From Candidatus Aquidulcis sp. (GTDB lineage: Bacteria; Chloroflexota; Limnocylindria; Limnocylindrales; Limnocylindraceae): a stretch of 32,048 bases of DNA. Below the pieces are notes generated by a model, which saw nothing but the letters and a program-made list of their open reading frames with translations, was not told the DNA's origin and did not search any database. The translations under genes were made by a program, and so were the position numbers. Of this stretch, positions 23,227-30,620 are shown one piece after another. Location: contig RGCW01000008.1 in NCBI GenBank assembly GCA_009919005.1, positions 1 through 32,048 on the forward strand, read 5' to 3'. Within the stretch, counting starts at the first letter, position 1; every line of letters begins with the position of its first letter.

Positions 23227-23611
23227 ACTTCCTGTTCCGTCTTCCGAAGTTCTCGGTCATCGAGTGGCAGTTCGGGCACAGGACTTGTAGGTTACTACGC
23301 TTGGAGTTCGACGAGTCACCATCCTTGTGGTGGATGTGCAGGGTGTAGCGTCCATCGGTCGGATGCTTCTTCCCCCAACCACACGACTCGCACTTGCATC
23401 CTGCTTGCTCGATTAGATACCTACGGACGCTCCTTTTCATCACCTGCATCACGCCTTTGGTAGCCCTGCCTCCCCTCAACCATCTCGCCAACGCCTTGTT
23501 CGCACGATGCGTGCCTTGGCACCTATTGGAGCAGTATTTGAAGGACGACTTTCCTCCGAGTTTTCGGTGGCAACCAGCACAATGACTGTGTCGCTTCCTC
23601 CCCTTCCGCAT
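23183..23611 (-). CDS. HNH endonuclease with N-terminal zinc finger
   Basis: HCAGCHRKL...YCSNRCQ and CKCESCGW...LHIHHKDGDSSNSKRSNLQVLCPNCHSM. Confidence 0.85.
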   Translation of the reverse strand: MRKGRKRHSHCAGCHRKLGGKSSFKYCSNRCQGTHRANKALARWLRGGRATKGVMQVMKRSVRRYLIEQAGCKCESCGWGKKHPTDGRYTLHIHHKDGDSSNSKRSNLQVLCPNCHSMTENFGRRNRKSTRYKRYFVLRKPR

Positions 23612-23657
23612 ACTTTTTCACAATGTCAACGGAAAGTGGCTCCTACCACGCTGGATT

Positions 23658-24092
23658 TCAGACCGAAACCCAACTGAACTTCGACTTCGGTATCTTGAAA
23701 AACAACTCACCGCTGTGGACATACCTGTTCGGGTTCTCCCGTAGGTTGCTATCCCCGATGTATGGCACCAAAAAGCGTGCGAGGATGATGCCTATGCGGG
23801 AGCAATCGGCGTTGACGATGGCGTATGCGGTGTTCGGATGGCGGAAAAACTTCGCCTTACGCTCGGGCAGGTTGACCTCGGCGAACGGAAAATCTTTGCC
23901 CGTCCATACATTCCTACGCTCGACCTCGACCGAGAAGAAGCCGTCGGGGGAGATGAGGTCGATGCCGTAGCGGTCGGGGTTGTCGATGAGGTGGACAAGG
24001 TTACGGGCGAAGTATGCACGCACGCACGCACGGGAGGCGGGGTCGTTCTCCTCGAAGTTGGCGTGGTCGTATGGCTTACGCTCGCCCATCAC
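23658..24092 (-). CDS. Unknown protein, possible PD-(D/E)XK nuclease-like fold
   Basis: GIDLISPDGFFSVEVERRNVWTGKDFPFAEVNLPERKAKFF; starts right after a tRNA. Confidence 0.45.
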   Translation of the reverse strand: MMGERKPYDHANFEENDPASRACVRAYFARNLVHLIDNPDRYGIDLISPDGFFSVEVERRNVWTGKDFPFAEVNLPERKAKFFRHPNTAYAIVNADCSRIGIILARFLVPYIGDSNLRENPNRYVHSGELFFKIPKSKFSWVSV

Positions 24093-24093
24093 G

Positions 24094-24164
24094 AACTCCC
24101 TCTTGGACTCGAACCAAGACAGACAGAACCAAAATCTGTCGTGCTACCATTACACCAAGGGAGC
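24094..24164 (-). tRNA. tRNA-Gln (anticodon UUG), no encoded CCA
   Basis: GCTCCCT TG GTGT-AATGGTA-GCAC G ACAGA-TTTTGGT-TCTGT CTGT CTTGG-TTCGAGT-CCAAG AGGGAGT T folds into a cloverleaf. Confidence 0.9.
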
Positions 24165-24170
24165 GTGCTG

Positions 24171-24722
24171 TCACGATGCGTCGTTGTCATCCGTATTCTG
24201 AATGTCCTTACGCTTGTTCGCACAATGCTTCAACCAGCGGACATAAGCGTCGTAGTCGCTCTCGCCGTAGAGACGGGGGAAGTCCTCGAACGGGATGTCC
24301 GCATCCTTTGGCTGACCGACCGACAGGGGCTTCGCCCAGTCGATGGCTTCCTTGCTGTTGGTGAGGAAGTCGTTGGGGTCGAGCGTCGGCGATGTGGCGT
24401 TGTCGAACGGAAAGTCGAAGGAGTATTCCTTCTCCTCGGGCGTGAAGCCCTTGGCTGGCTGGTCTGGGTCGATGAGCCAGTTGAATGGTGTCCCGCACTC
24501 GCCACACTTGGTGCTGACCTTCCAGACCTTCCACGACTCGCCGTTGCTTCCGCAGGTGACCTCGGAGCGATGGAGCCATCGTGTTCCGAACTGCGGATTG
24601 TATGCGGGGTTGTGTGCCTCGCACAGAGGACAATCGCAGGGAGGTTTGATGTCCATCACGATTGCCTCGACGGGGGCTTTGACTTTTCGGTTGAGCCAAA
24701 GGATGCGTGTGAGTTCGTCCAT
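24171..24722 (-). CDS. Zinc-binding unknown protein
   Basis: CDCPLCEAH and STKCGECGTPF in 183 aa. Confidence 0.55.
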   Translation of the reverse strand: MDELTRILWLNRKVKAPVEAIVMDIKPPCDCPLCEAHNPAYNPQFGTRWLHRSEVTCGSNGESWKVWKVSTKCGECGTPFNWLIDPDQPAKGFTPEEKEYSFDFPFDNATSPTLDPNDFLTNSKEAIDWAKPLSVGQPKDADIPFEDFPRLYGESDYDAYVRWLKHCANKRKDIQNTDDNDAS

Positions 24723-24728
24723 TGGACG

Positions 24729-24757
24729 CACATTGGCGACCGCTTGGCTTGCGTCAA
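24729..24757 (-). promoter_or_regulatory. Operator-type promoter variant: TTGACG-N17-AATGTG with CAAGCGGTCG in spacer
   Basis: Reverse strand TTGACGCAAGCCAAGCGGTCGCCAATGTG, 6 nt before ATG. Confidence 0.4.
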
Positions 24758-25062
24758 GTGTCGTGTCGCTTCACCCGCAGGGGGACATAGCGTCGCTTGT
24801 AACGGGCGTGCCACTTGACGAAGTGGTAGCCACGCTCCGCCAGTTCCTCTCGGGATAGCCCTTGGAGGTCGTCTGGGAGGGCGACCATACCCTCTTTGAG
24901 CATACGCTCGACTATGGGGTCTGGCTTGCCCGTGGAGGGCTTTGGGAGGGTGAAGTCGAGGGTAAGGGCGGGTCGGCTCTTGGGCTTGCCCAGAGACGGC
25001 TTGGAGGGGTCAAGGAACCACACCTCCCCGTGACCTCGGAAGCGGAAGATGTTTCGGCTCAC
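24754..25062 (-). CDS. Unknown protein (MSRNIFRFRGHGEVWFLDPSKPSLGKPKSRPALTLDF...)
   Basis: ORF, ATGA overlap with upstream gene. Confidence 0.5.
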   Translation of the reverse strand: MSRNIFRFRGHGEVWFLDPSKPSLGKPKSRPALTLDFTLPKPSTGKPDPIVERMLKEGMVALPDDLQGLSREELAERGYHFVKWHARYKRRYVPLRVKRHDT

Positions 25063-25349
25063 AGGAAGTCGCCGTTGTCGGCGAACAGGATTAAGTCAGC
25101 CACATCGTCCAGTTTGCCGTCCACCTCGAAAACGCCGTGGACAGTCCAGACCTTGCAGTAGTGCTTGGCGGAGATGAAGAACATCTCCTGCTTGTCGAAG
25201 GCGGGGTCGGTGTGCTGGTCGATGGAGACGACATACTGCGGGTTGATGTAGCGTTCGTGACTCTTGCGGAGTTGCTCCTCCGTCTGGTGGTTGAGGGCGT
25301 ATCGCTCCGTGCGGATGTGCCCTTGGAAACTTACGAGTCGTGGTTTCAT
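25059..25349 (-). CDS. Unknown protein (MKPRLVSFQGHIRTERYALNHQTEEQLRKSHERYINPQ...)
   Basis: ORF trimmed to the ATG downstream of the hairpin. Confidence 0.55.
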   Translation of the reverse strand: MKPRLVSFQGHIRTERYALNHQTEEQLRKSHERYINPQYVVSIDQHTDPAFDKQEMFFISAKHYCKVWTVHGVFEVDGKLDDVADLILFADNGDFL

Positions 25350-25369
25350 TTTCGTGGGTGGGAAAGAAT

Positions 25370-25397
25370 GGGGCAGGGGTCTTGCGACCCCCACCCC
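25370..25397 (-). terminator. Hairpin with GCAA tetraloop between the DUF932-like gene and the next gene (terminator/attenuator candidate)
   Basis: Reverse strand GGGG-TG-GGGGTC-GCAA-GACCCC-TG-CCCC. Confidence 0.5.
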
Positions 25398-25404
25398 GTT
25401 CGGG

Positions 25405-26265
25405 TTACGCAGTCACCAGCATCGGCACCGCAAGCGTCGGGTTGGCGGCGGCTCGGGCGAACTCGCTCGTCACGGCGGACGAGATGCGTTCAGCCAACTC
25501 GAAGCGGGGACGCTCGCCGTTCTCGATGCCGTGGGTGATGTGCTGGGTGAAAGCGTTGAACAGGTTCCAGAGCGACCGCTCCCTGTCCTCGTGGTGCGTC
25601 GGGTTAGCCCAGACGGACTTCACGCCTTCCGCCTGTCGCTCGGACAGACCGCCGATGCCACGCTTGACCATCGAGTCGATGATGTCCTCGCCCTGCTTCT
25701 GGCTGATGTCGATGACCGACATCCGCTCGAAGATGGGAGCCGACTTGGTGAAGTCGGAGATAGCCCTGTCGAGGGCATCGCTCATCGTTTCGAGGTTGAG
25801 GGTGCCCGTGTGCTTGTGCGACAGGTTGATGGACTTGTGCGGGATGGTCATCCCGTTCGAGCAGATGAGGCGGAACAGCCCCACATTGAACGAGGCACGG
25901 AGCGAGCCGTCGAACGAGTTCTGCACCTTCAAGGCGAAGATGAGGTCGTTCTTGGCTACCTTGATGCCCAGCGACGGGAAGCGGTAGACGGCACGGGACT
26001 TGGCACCGCCGTGCGTCACGACGACCTTGCGTTCCCAGTTGGTCAAGCCCTTGGACTTGAACAGGGACTCGCTGGTGTCGATGAGCGAGCGGTTCTGCAC
26101 GAGGTCGTAGCGGTCGGAGCAGACCCCGAGGCACTCGCCCGTGTCGGTGCGGACATTCCCGAGCCAGCGGGTCTGTCGCCCGTCGGCGTGGAGGTTGACC
26201 TGCTTGACCTCGTAGTCGAACAGGTCGGTTTCGGTTTCGTTGGTGTTCTGGATGTTGGTGTTCAT
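25405..26265 (-). CDS. DUF932-like phage/plasmid protein
   Basis: CSDRYDLVQNRSLID...SLRASFNVGLFRLICSNGMTIPHKSINLSHKHTG...LWNLFNAFTQHITHG. Confidence 0.7.
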   Translation of the reverse strand: MNTNIQNTNETETDLFDYEVKQVNLHADGRQTRWLGNVRTDTGECLGVCSDRYDLVQNRSLIDTSESLFKSKGLTNWERKVVVTHGGAKSRAVYRFPSLGIKVAKNDLIFALKVQNSFDGSLRASFNVGLFRLICSNGMTIPHKSINLSHKHTGTLNLETMSDALDRAISDFTKSAPIFERMSVIDISQKQGEDIIDSMVKRGIGGLSERQAEGVKSVWANPTHHEDRERSLWNLFNAFTQHITHGIENGERPRFELAERISSAVTSEFARAAANPTLAVPMLVTA

Positions 26266-26287
26266 CGTGTGTGTGTGTGGGTGGAGA

Positions 26288-26356
26288 TTAGAGGGCGGCG
26301 AGCAGGTAGCACAGGGCGACAGTCGTCAGCGTGAAGAAGAAGATGCAGTAACTCAT
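26288..26356 (-). CDS. 22-aa single-TM microprotein (MSYCIFFFTLTTVALCYLLAAL)
   Basis: Start codon in ATGA overlap with the upstream gene's stop. Confidence 0.4.
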   Translation of the reverse strand: MSYCIFFFTLTTVALCYLLAAL

Positions 26357-26577
26357 CGGGGTTGGACGGAGTGGAGGTGGGCTTGGGCTTGGCATCGCTG
26401 GGCGAGGCGAAGGTAGATGGCTTCCATCGTGTCGTGGTCGAAGCGGGACGCATCGTAGCGACCCTGCCCCCACGAACCTCGTGCCCAAGCGAGGGCATCC
26501 TCGGCGATGGCGTTGATGGTGTCGGGCGTGAGTCGCCCGTCAGCGTCGTATTCGTATTGGTGAGGCGAGATGCTCAT
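26353..26577 (-). CDS. Unknown protein (MSISPHQYEYDADGRLTPDTINAIAEDALAWARGSWGQGRYDASRFDHDTM...)
   Basis: ORF trimmed to CACCACACTATG. Confidence 0.5.
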   Translation of the reverse strand: MSISPHQYEYDADGRLTPDTINAIAEDALAWARGSWGQGRYDASRFDHDTMEAIYLRLAQRCQAQAHLHSVQPR

Positions 26578-26600
26578 AGTGTGGTGTGGTGAAAGGGGAT

Positions 26601-26624
26601 GGGCGGGGGCTTTCGCCCCCACCC
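26601..26624 (-). terminator. 10-bp GC hairpin with GAAA tetraloop (terminator/processing candidate)
   Basis: Reverse strand GGGTGGGGGC-GAAA-GCCCCCGCCC; poor U-tract. Confidence 0.5.
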
Positions 26625-26630
26625 GAGTGA

Positions 26631-27101
26631 TTAGCCGACCGAGAGGATGTTGCTCGCCTTGATGGTGAAGCACTCGATGGCTTCCGAGGAGGGCTTGGCA
26701 TCCGACGGGGTGAGGAAGGAGTTGAACTCGTCCTTGGAGACTTCCTTGCCGTTGACGAAGTGCTTGACCTCGACCTTGTGACCCACGGAGGGGTAGAGGC
26801 GGACATACTGCTCGCCCTTGTGAGCGATGAGGTAAGGGAAGGAAACCCACTCGCCCCACGGGAGGGAGCCGACCGCCTCACGCTCGCCGTTGGCGATGCC
26901 CTCCTTGACGGAGGCGAGGTTGGAGAAGTCGATGCCCGAGCGGAACACGCCCGAGGAAACCTTGACGAGTTCGGTGCCCTTGAACTTGGCGGCGGGCTTC
27001 TTGGTGGACTGGAAGGACACCTTCACGAACTGACCCGTGCCCTTGGTGATGAGGGTGAGGTCGGCGGTGGAGGCGGCGGTGGTGTTGTTGGCGGTGTGCA
27101 T
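26631..27101 (-). CDS. Unknown protein (MHTANNTTAASTADLTLITKGTGQFVKVSFQSTKK...)
   Basis: ORF trimmed to CGCACCACAATG. Confidence 0.6.
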   Translation of the reverse strand: MHTANNTTAASTADLTLITKGTGQFVKVSFQSTKKPAAKFKGTELVKVSSGVFRSGIDFSNLASVKEGIANGEREAVGSLPWGEWVSFPYLIAHKGEQYVRLYPSVGHKVEVKHFVNGKEVSKDEFNSFLTPSDAKPSSEAIECFTIKASNILSVG

Positions 27102-27150
27102 TGTGGTGCGTGGGTTGGTGTGTGTGAGTGAGCGTTGGTGCTGTGGAGAC

Positions 27151-27179
27151 AATGTGGACGAACCCAACCGATTGTGCAA
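27151..27179 (-). promoter_or_regulatory. Operator-type promoter: TTGCAC-N17-CACATT with CAATCGGTTG
   Basis: Reverse strand TTGCACAATCGGTTGGGTTCGTCCACATT. Confidence 0.4.
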
Positions 27180-27218
27180 GCGATTTTTCACTCCCGAAAG
27201 CAAGAAAGTTGTAACTCA

Positions 27219-27247
27219 TTGATAATCAACGACTTACGAAACAAACT
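27219..27247 (+). promoter_or_regulatory. Operator-type promoter variant: TTGATA-N17-CAAACT with CAACGACTTA
   Basis: TTGATAATCAACGACTTACGAAACAAACT. Confidence 0.3.
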
Positions 27248-27250
27248 TTT

Positions 27251-27640
27251 TTGTGGTTCGCAGAGATTTCTCGTCTGAAATCTTGCTCCAAGGCAATCGC
27301 TCGGGCACTTTTCAGTCTCGTGAAACGCTCTCCGCTCAATCGTCGCAAGCCCTTGCGTGGCTCCAACTCGCTCGCTCGCTCACGGATTAATCCTGTATCC
27401 AAAAAACGAAGACAAGAGCAGGTCACTTATTCCAAACTGCGGAAAGAGTATCTCGCCGCACGCCCTCGATGCGAGTGCTGTGCAACGGCACCATCGACGG
27501 AGATACATCATCGCCGTGGTCGATGGAAGTCTCGCCTCAACGATGTCGAGTGGTGGCTCGCTATCTGTCGCCCGTGCCACGACCGCATCCACGGCAACCC
27601 TGCGTGGGCTTACGAGAAAGGTCTGCTCGTCTCACGATGA
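27251..27640 (+). CDS. HNH endonuclease
   Basis: CECCATAPSTEIHHRRGRWKSRLNDVEWWLAICRPCHDRIHGNP; start uncertain (TTG 27251 or later GTG). Confidence 0.75.
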   Translation: MWFAEISRLKSCSKAIARALFSLVKRSPLNRRKPLRGSNSLARSRINPVSKKRRQEQVTYSKLRKEYLAARPRCECCATAPSTEIHHRRGRWKSRLNDVEWWLAICRPCHDRIHGNPAWAYEKGLLVSR

Positions 27641-27644
27641 ACGC

Positions 27645-27673
27645 TTGACTCAACGCAACCGCATCGGCACAAC
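27645..27673 (+). promoter_or_regulatory. Operator-type promoter variant: TTGACT-N17-CACAAC with CGCAACCGCATC
   Basis: TTGACTCAACGCAACCGCATCGGCACAAC. Confidence 0.4.
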
Positions 27674-27697
27674 ATCTTCGCACACCCAACATACACT

Positions 27698-28057
27698 ATG
27701 GAAAAACACGAACTCACATTCGGCGATGTCTGCACAGTCAAGTCTGGCAAACACGCTGGCAAGAAAGTCCTCGTCATCAAGACTGGCATCCAGACCAAGT
27801 TCGGGATGCGAGCCATCACAGTCGAATACTTCGGCTCCTCGCACACGGGAGAAGAAAAGGTCTGGGTCGAACCCACTCTGCTCGTCTTCGCTGGCGAGAG
27901 CGACGAACCGACCGCCGAGGTAATCAAGGAAGCCGACTACCAAGAGTGGAAGGCACGCAAGGACGCTGGCGTTCCTCCCAAGTCCTCTTTCAACAAGAAG
28001 CCGTGGGGCAACCGCAACGCCAAGAAGTCCGACGGAGAGTCGGACGACTCGTTTTGA
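27698..28057 (+). CDS. Unknown protein (MEKHELTFGDVCTVKSGKHAGKKVLVIKTGIQTKFGMRAITVEYFG...), SH3-like N-terminus
   Basis: ORF with CATACACTATG leader; GDVCTVKSGKHAGKKVLVIK is KOW-like. Confidence 0.6.
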   Translation: MEKHELTFGDVCTVKSGKHAGKKVLVIKTGIQTKFGMRAITVEYFGSSHTGEEKVWVEPTLLVFAGESDEPTAEVIKEADYQEWKARKDAGVPPKSSFNKKPWGNRNAKKSDGESDDSF

Positions 28058-28139
28058 GTCGGGGCACGCACTCACGCTCGACTACACGGAGGAACTGATT
28101 GCCAACTCGGACTGGTCGTTCGAGGTCGGCGAACCGCTC

Positions 28140-28553
28140 GTGAGCGGTAAGCATCGCTCCATCTCCGTGACGGCGACGAACCGCACCGACGGCAAGAAGC
28201 ACAAGATTGTCTACTCCGTGAAGCCGAACCTCACCAAGAGGTGCGTGGACATCTACACCTCTTACTCCTCGACGAAGGGCGATGTTCAGAACCTCACCTG
28301 CTTGAAGGACGAACTGACGACCAAGATGTCGCTACGCTACTCGCAACTCCTTCCTTGGATTTCGGAGTTCCGTGAGCGTCAGTCAGCCAATGTCACACGG
28401 GAACACGGCTCTGGCGTTCCCGCCAAGATTGCCGTCTCGTATGTCCTGCCCCTCGTCTGGGATGCCTTCACGGACACGAGAGACGGCTTGCACGAACGCA
28501 AGTCGCTCGCCAAGGACAAGGCGGACAAGAACACGGGACTGTTCGACGAATGA
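28140..28553 (+). CDS. Unknown protein upstream of the primase
   Basis: ORF; open frame extends upstream of the GTG with no obvious ATG, so the start is uncertain. Confidence 0.5.
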   Translation: MSGKHRSISVTATNRTDGKKHKIVYSVKPNLTKRCVDIYTSYSSTKGDVQNLTCLKDELTTKMSLRYSQLLPWISEFRERQSANVTREHGSGVPAKIAVSYVLPLVWDAFTDTRDGLHERKSLAKDKADKNTGLFDE

Positions 28554-30598
28554 GTGCCCTCCCTTCCCCAATCGAGCGTGCCCGTCTCTACGCACGGGCG
28601 TGCCCACCCGCCATCAGCGGCTCGGGCGGACACTCGACCACATTCCAACTGGCGGTCGCTCTGGCTCACGGCTTCAACCTCAACGAGTCGGACTGCTGGG
28701 ACATCCTCAACGAGTGGAACGCAGGATGCCAGCCGCCGTGGGGCGAGCGTGACCTACGCCACAAGATGCGGGACGCTTACCACACACAGCACACGAAACC
28801 TCGGGGCTGGTTGCTCGGCGACGACACGATGCTCGAACCCAGAAAACTCGGCGGAGCGGGACAGAACACAGTCACGCAGTCGGGCAAGTTCAAGGTCAAC
28901 TTGGGAAGCGTAGGCACCATCCCCTCGGAAAAAACATACGCCACCAAAGACCTACTGCTGAACTGCTTCAAGGAGGACGAGGTCATCTGCATCACCAACG
29001 AGGCGGGGCAGGACGACGACGGACGCTGGTTCCCCGCAAGCAAGGGCACTTTCCAGACAGTTAGGTGGTGGGTCGATAACTTCTTCCAGTCCGCACTCCC
29101 GAACGACCTGTTCATCAACCGCCCCCAAGGGGCGTGGATACGCATCAATCCGACAAAGGAAGGCGACATCAGCGGTAGGGACGATGGCGTGGCTGACTTC
29201 CGCTACCTTCTCGTCGAGTTCGATACACGACCCAAGGAGGAGCAGTTCGCCATCTTCAAGCAGAGCAACCTGCCTATCTCGGCAATCATCGACTCTGGCG
29301 GTAAGTCCCTGCACGCTTGGGTGCGACTGGACGCACGAGACTTCGAGGAGTGGAAGATTAGGAGACAGCAGGTGTTCGACTACCTCTCCGACTACGAACC
29401 CGACGAGATGACCAAGAACCCCAGCCGTTGGTCACGGCTTGGTGGCGTGTTCCGAGGCGACAAGGAACAGCGTATCGTCGCCCTCAATGTGGGCGTAGGC
29501 AACTGGGACGAGTGGCTCTCATACTTGGAGTCGGCAGAAGTCCCAGAGGAGGTCAGCATCGAGCAGTTGGAGAACTACGACACGGACAATGACCCTACTA
29601 CTGTGCTGGGCAACCGATGGCTGTGCAAGGGTGGCTCGCTCTGCGTCATCGGGCAGTCGGGTATCGGCAAGTCCTCCTTCTTGATGCAGTTCGCCATTAT
29701 GCTGGCTATCGGTCGTCAGTTCTTCGGGGTCGAGGTCAAACGCCCGTTTAGGTGCATAGTGATGAACGCCGAGAACGACACGGGCGATTTGGCAGAAGCG
29801 TTCAAGGGCATCGTATCCTCGATGGCTCTCACCGAGGAGGAGAAAGTCCTACTCCGCAAGAACATCAAGTTCTACCGAGAGACAGTCAAGGTCGGCTTGG
29901 ACTTCGTGAAGCAAGCCCGACGGCTCATCGTCCACAACAAGGCGGACTTCTTCTTCGCTGACCCGCTCCTAGCGTTCGCAGGGGGCGACATCTCCAACCA
30001 AGCATACTCGTCGCAGTTCCTCCGCAACTGGATACAACCTGTGCTGATGGAGACGGGCGTGGTGTGGGTGTTCCTGCACCACACGGGTAAGCCCAAGAAA
30101 GCCGAGGAAGCGTCCAGTATGACTGTGTCCGACCTTGCCTACTCTGGATTGGGGTCGTCCGAACTTGTGAATTGGAGCCGTGAGGTAGCCGTCTTGCGGC
30201 GAACCGACAAGGTGAAGCCCTTCTTCGAGTTGGTGCTGACGAAGCGTGGCAAACGAGCAGGGATTACGGATAGGGATGGTAAGCCAACCGCCTTCCTCAA
30301 TCTCCGCCACGCCGAGGGTCGCATCCTCTGGGAGAAGAACGACGAGAATGTCCTCTCCAACTTCTCGCTCAAAGACCTCCAAAAGATGGACGAAATGCCT
30401 CCTACGGAGCATCTGGCAGACCCGTTCCAGTCCGAGTTCGTGAAGTATGTGGAGCGTCGTCTTGGCATCGGCACCCTCACCGCACTCGATGTGGTTAACC
30501 ACCTAATCCGCCTGTCAGCCACCAACCCCATCGTCATCTGGGACAGCAGACGCTCGCTCTGGCAAGGTGCGAAATGGACAGGAAATAACCCGTTCTGA
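28550..30598 (+). CDS. Primase-helicase (AEP-like primase region + RepA/RecA-type ATPase)
   Basis: FRYLLVEFDTRPKEEQFAIFKQSNLPISAIIDSGGKSLHAWVRLDA...WSRLGGVFR (primase-like) and SLCVIGQSGIGKSSFLMQFAIMLA (Walker A)...FFADPLLAF...WVFLHHTGKP. Confidence 0.75.
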   Translation: MSALPSPIERARLYARACPPAISGSGGHSTTFQLAVALAHGFNLNESDCWDILNEWNAGCQPPWGERDLRHKMRDAYHTQHTKPRGWLLGDDTMLEPRKLGGAGQNTVTQSGKFKVNLGSVGTIPSEKTYATKDLLLNCFKEDEVICITNEAGQDDDGRWFPASKGTFQTVRWWVDNFFQSALPNDLFINRPQGAWIRINPTKEGDISGRDDGVADFRYLLVEFDTRPKEEQFAIFKQSNLPISAIIDSGGKSLHAWVRLDARDFEEWKIRRQQVFDYLSDYEPDEMTKNPSRWSRLGGVFRGDKEQRIVALNVGVGNWDEWLSYLESAEVPEEVSIEQLENYDTDNDPTTVLGNRWLCKGGSLCVIGQSGIGKSSFLMQFAIMLAIGRQFFGVEVKRPFRCIVMNAENDTGDLAEAFKGIVSSMALTEEEKVLLRKNIKFYRETVKVGLDFVKQARRLIVHNKADFFFADPLLAFAGGDISNQAYSSQFLRNWIQPVLMETGVVWVFLHHTGKPKKAEEASSMTVSDLAYSGLGSSELVNWSREVAVLRRTDKVKPFFELVLTKRGKRAGITDRDGKPTAFLNLRHAEGRILWEKNDENVLSNFSLKDLQKMDEMPPTEHLADPFQSEFVKYVERRLGIGTLTALDVVNHLIRLSATNPIVIWDSRRSLWQGAKWTGNNPF

Positions 30599-30620
30599 AC
30601 GCCTACCAGAAGCAGATACA

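Noticed and set aside
24002-24030. GCACGCACGCACGCACGGG tandem repeat as a regulatory element
   Set aside because: Lies inside the minus CDS (codes CVRAYFAR region) with an intact frame; likely incidental.
23838-24818. 326-aa plus-strand ORF
   Set aside because: Antisense to several minus genes and to the tRNA; low-complexity V/L/G/E-rich translation typical of the reverse of a GC-rich coding strand.
25264-26334. 356-aa plus-strand ORF
   Set aside because: Antisense shadow of the DUF932-like gene and neighbour; no recognisable motif.
8549-27237. 13-bp inverted match ATCAACGACTTAC (8549-8561 rc, 27225-27237) as attachment-site repeat
   Set aside because: Too short; both copies are explained as variants of the promoter/operator motif, and no integrase is seen.
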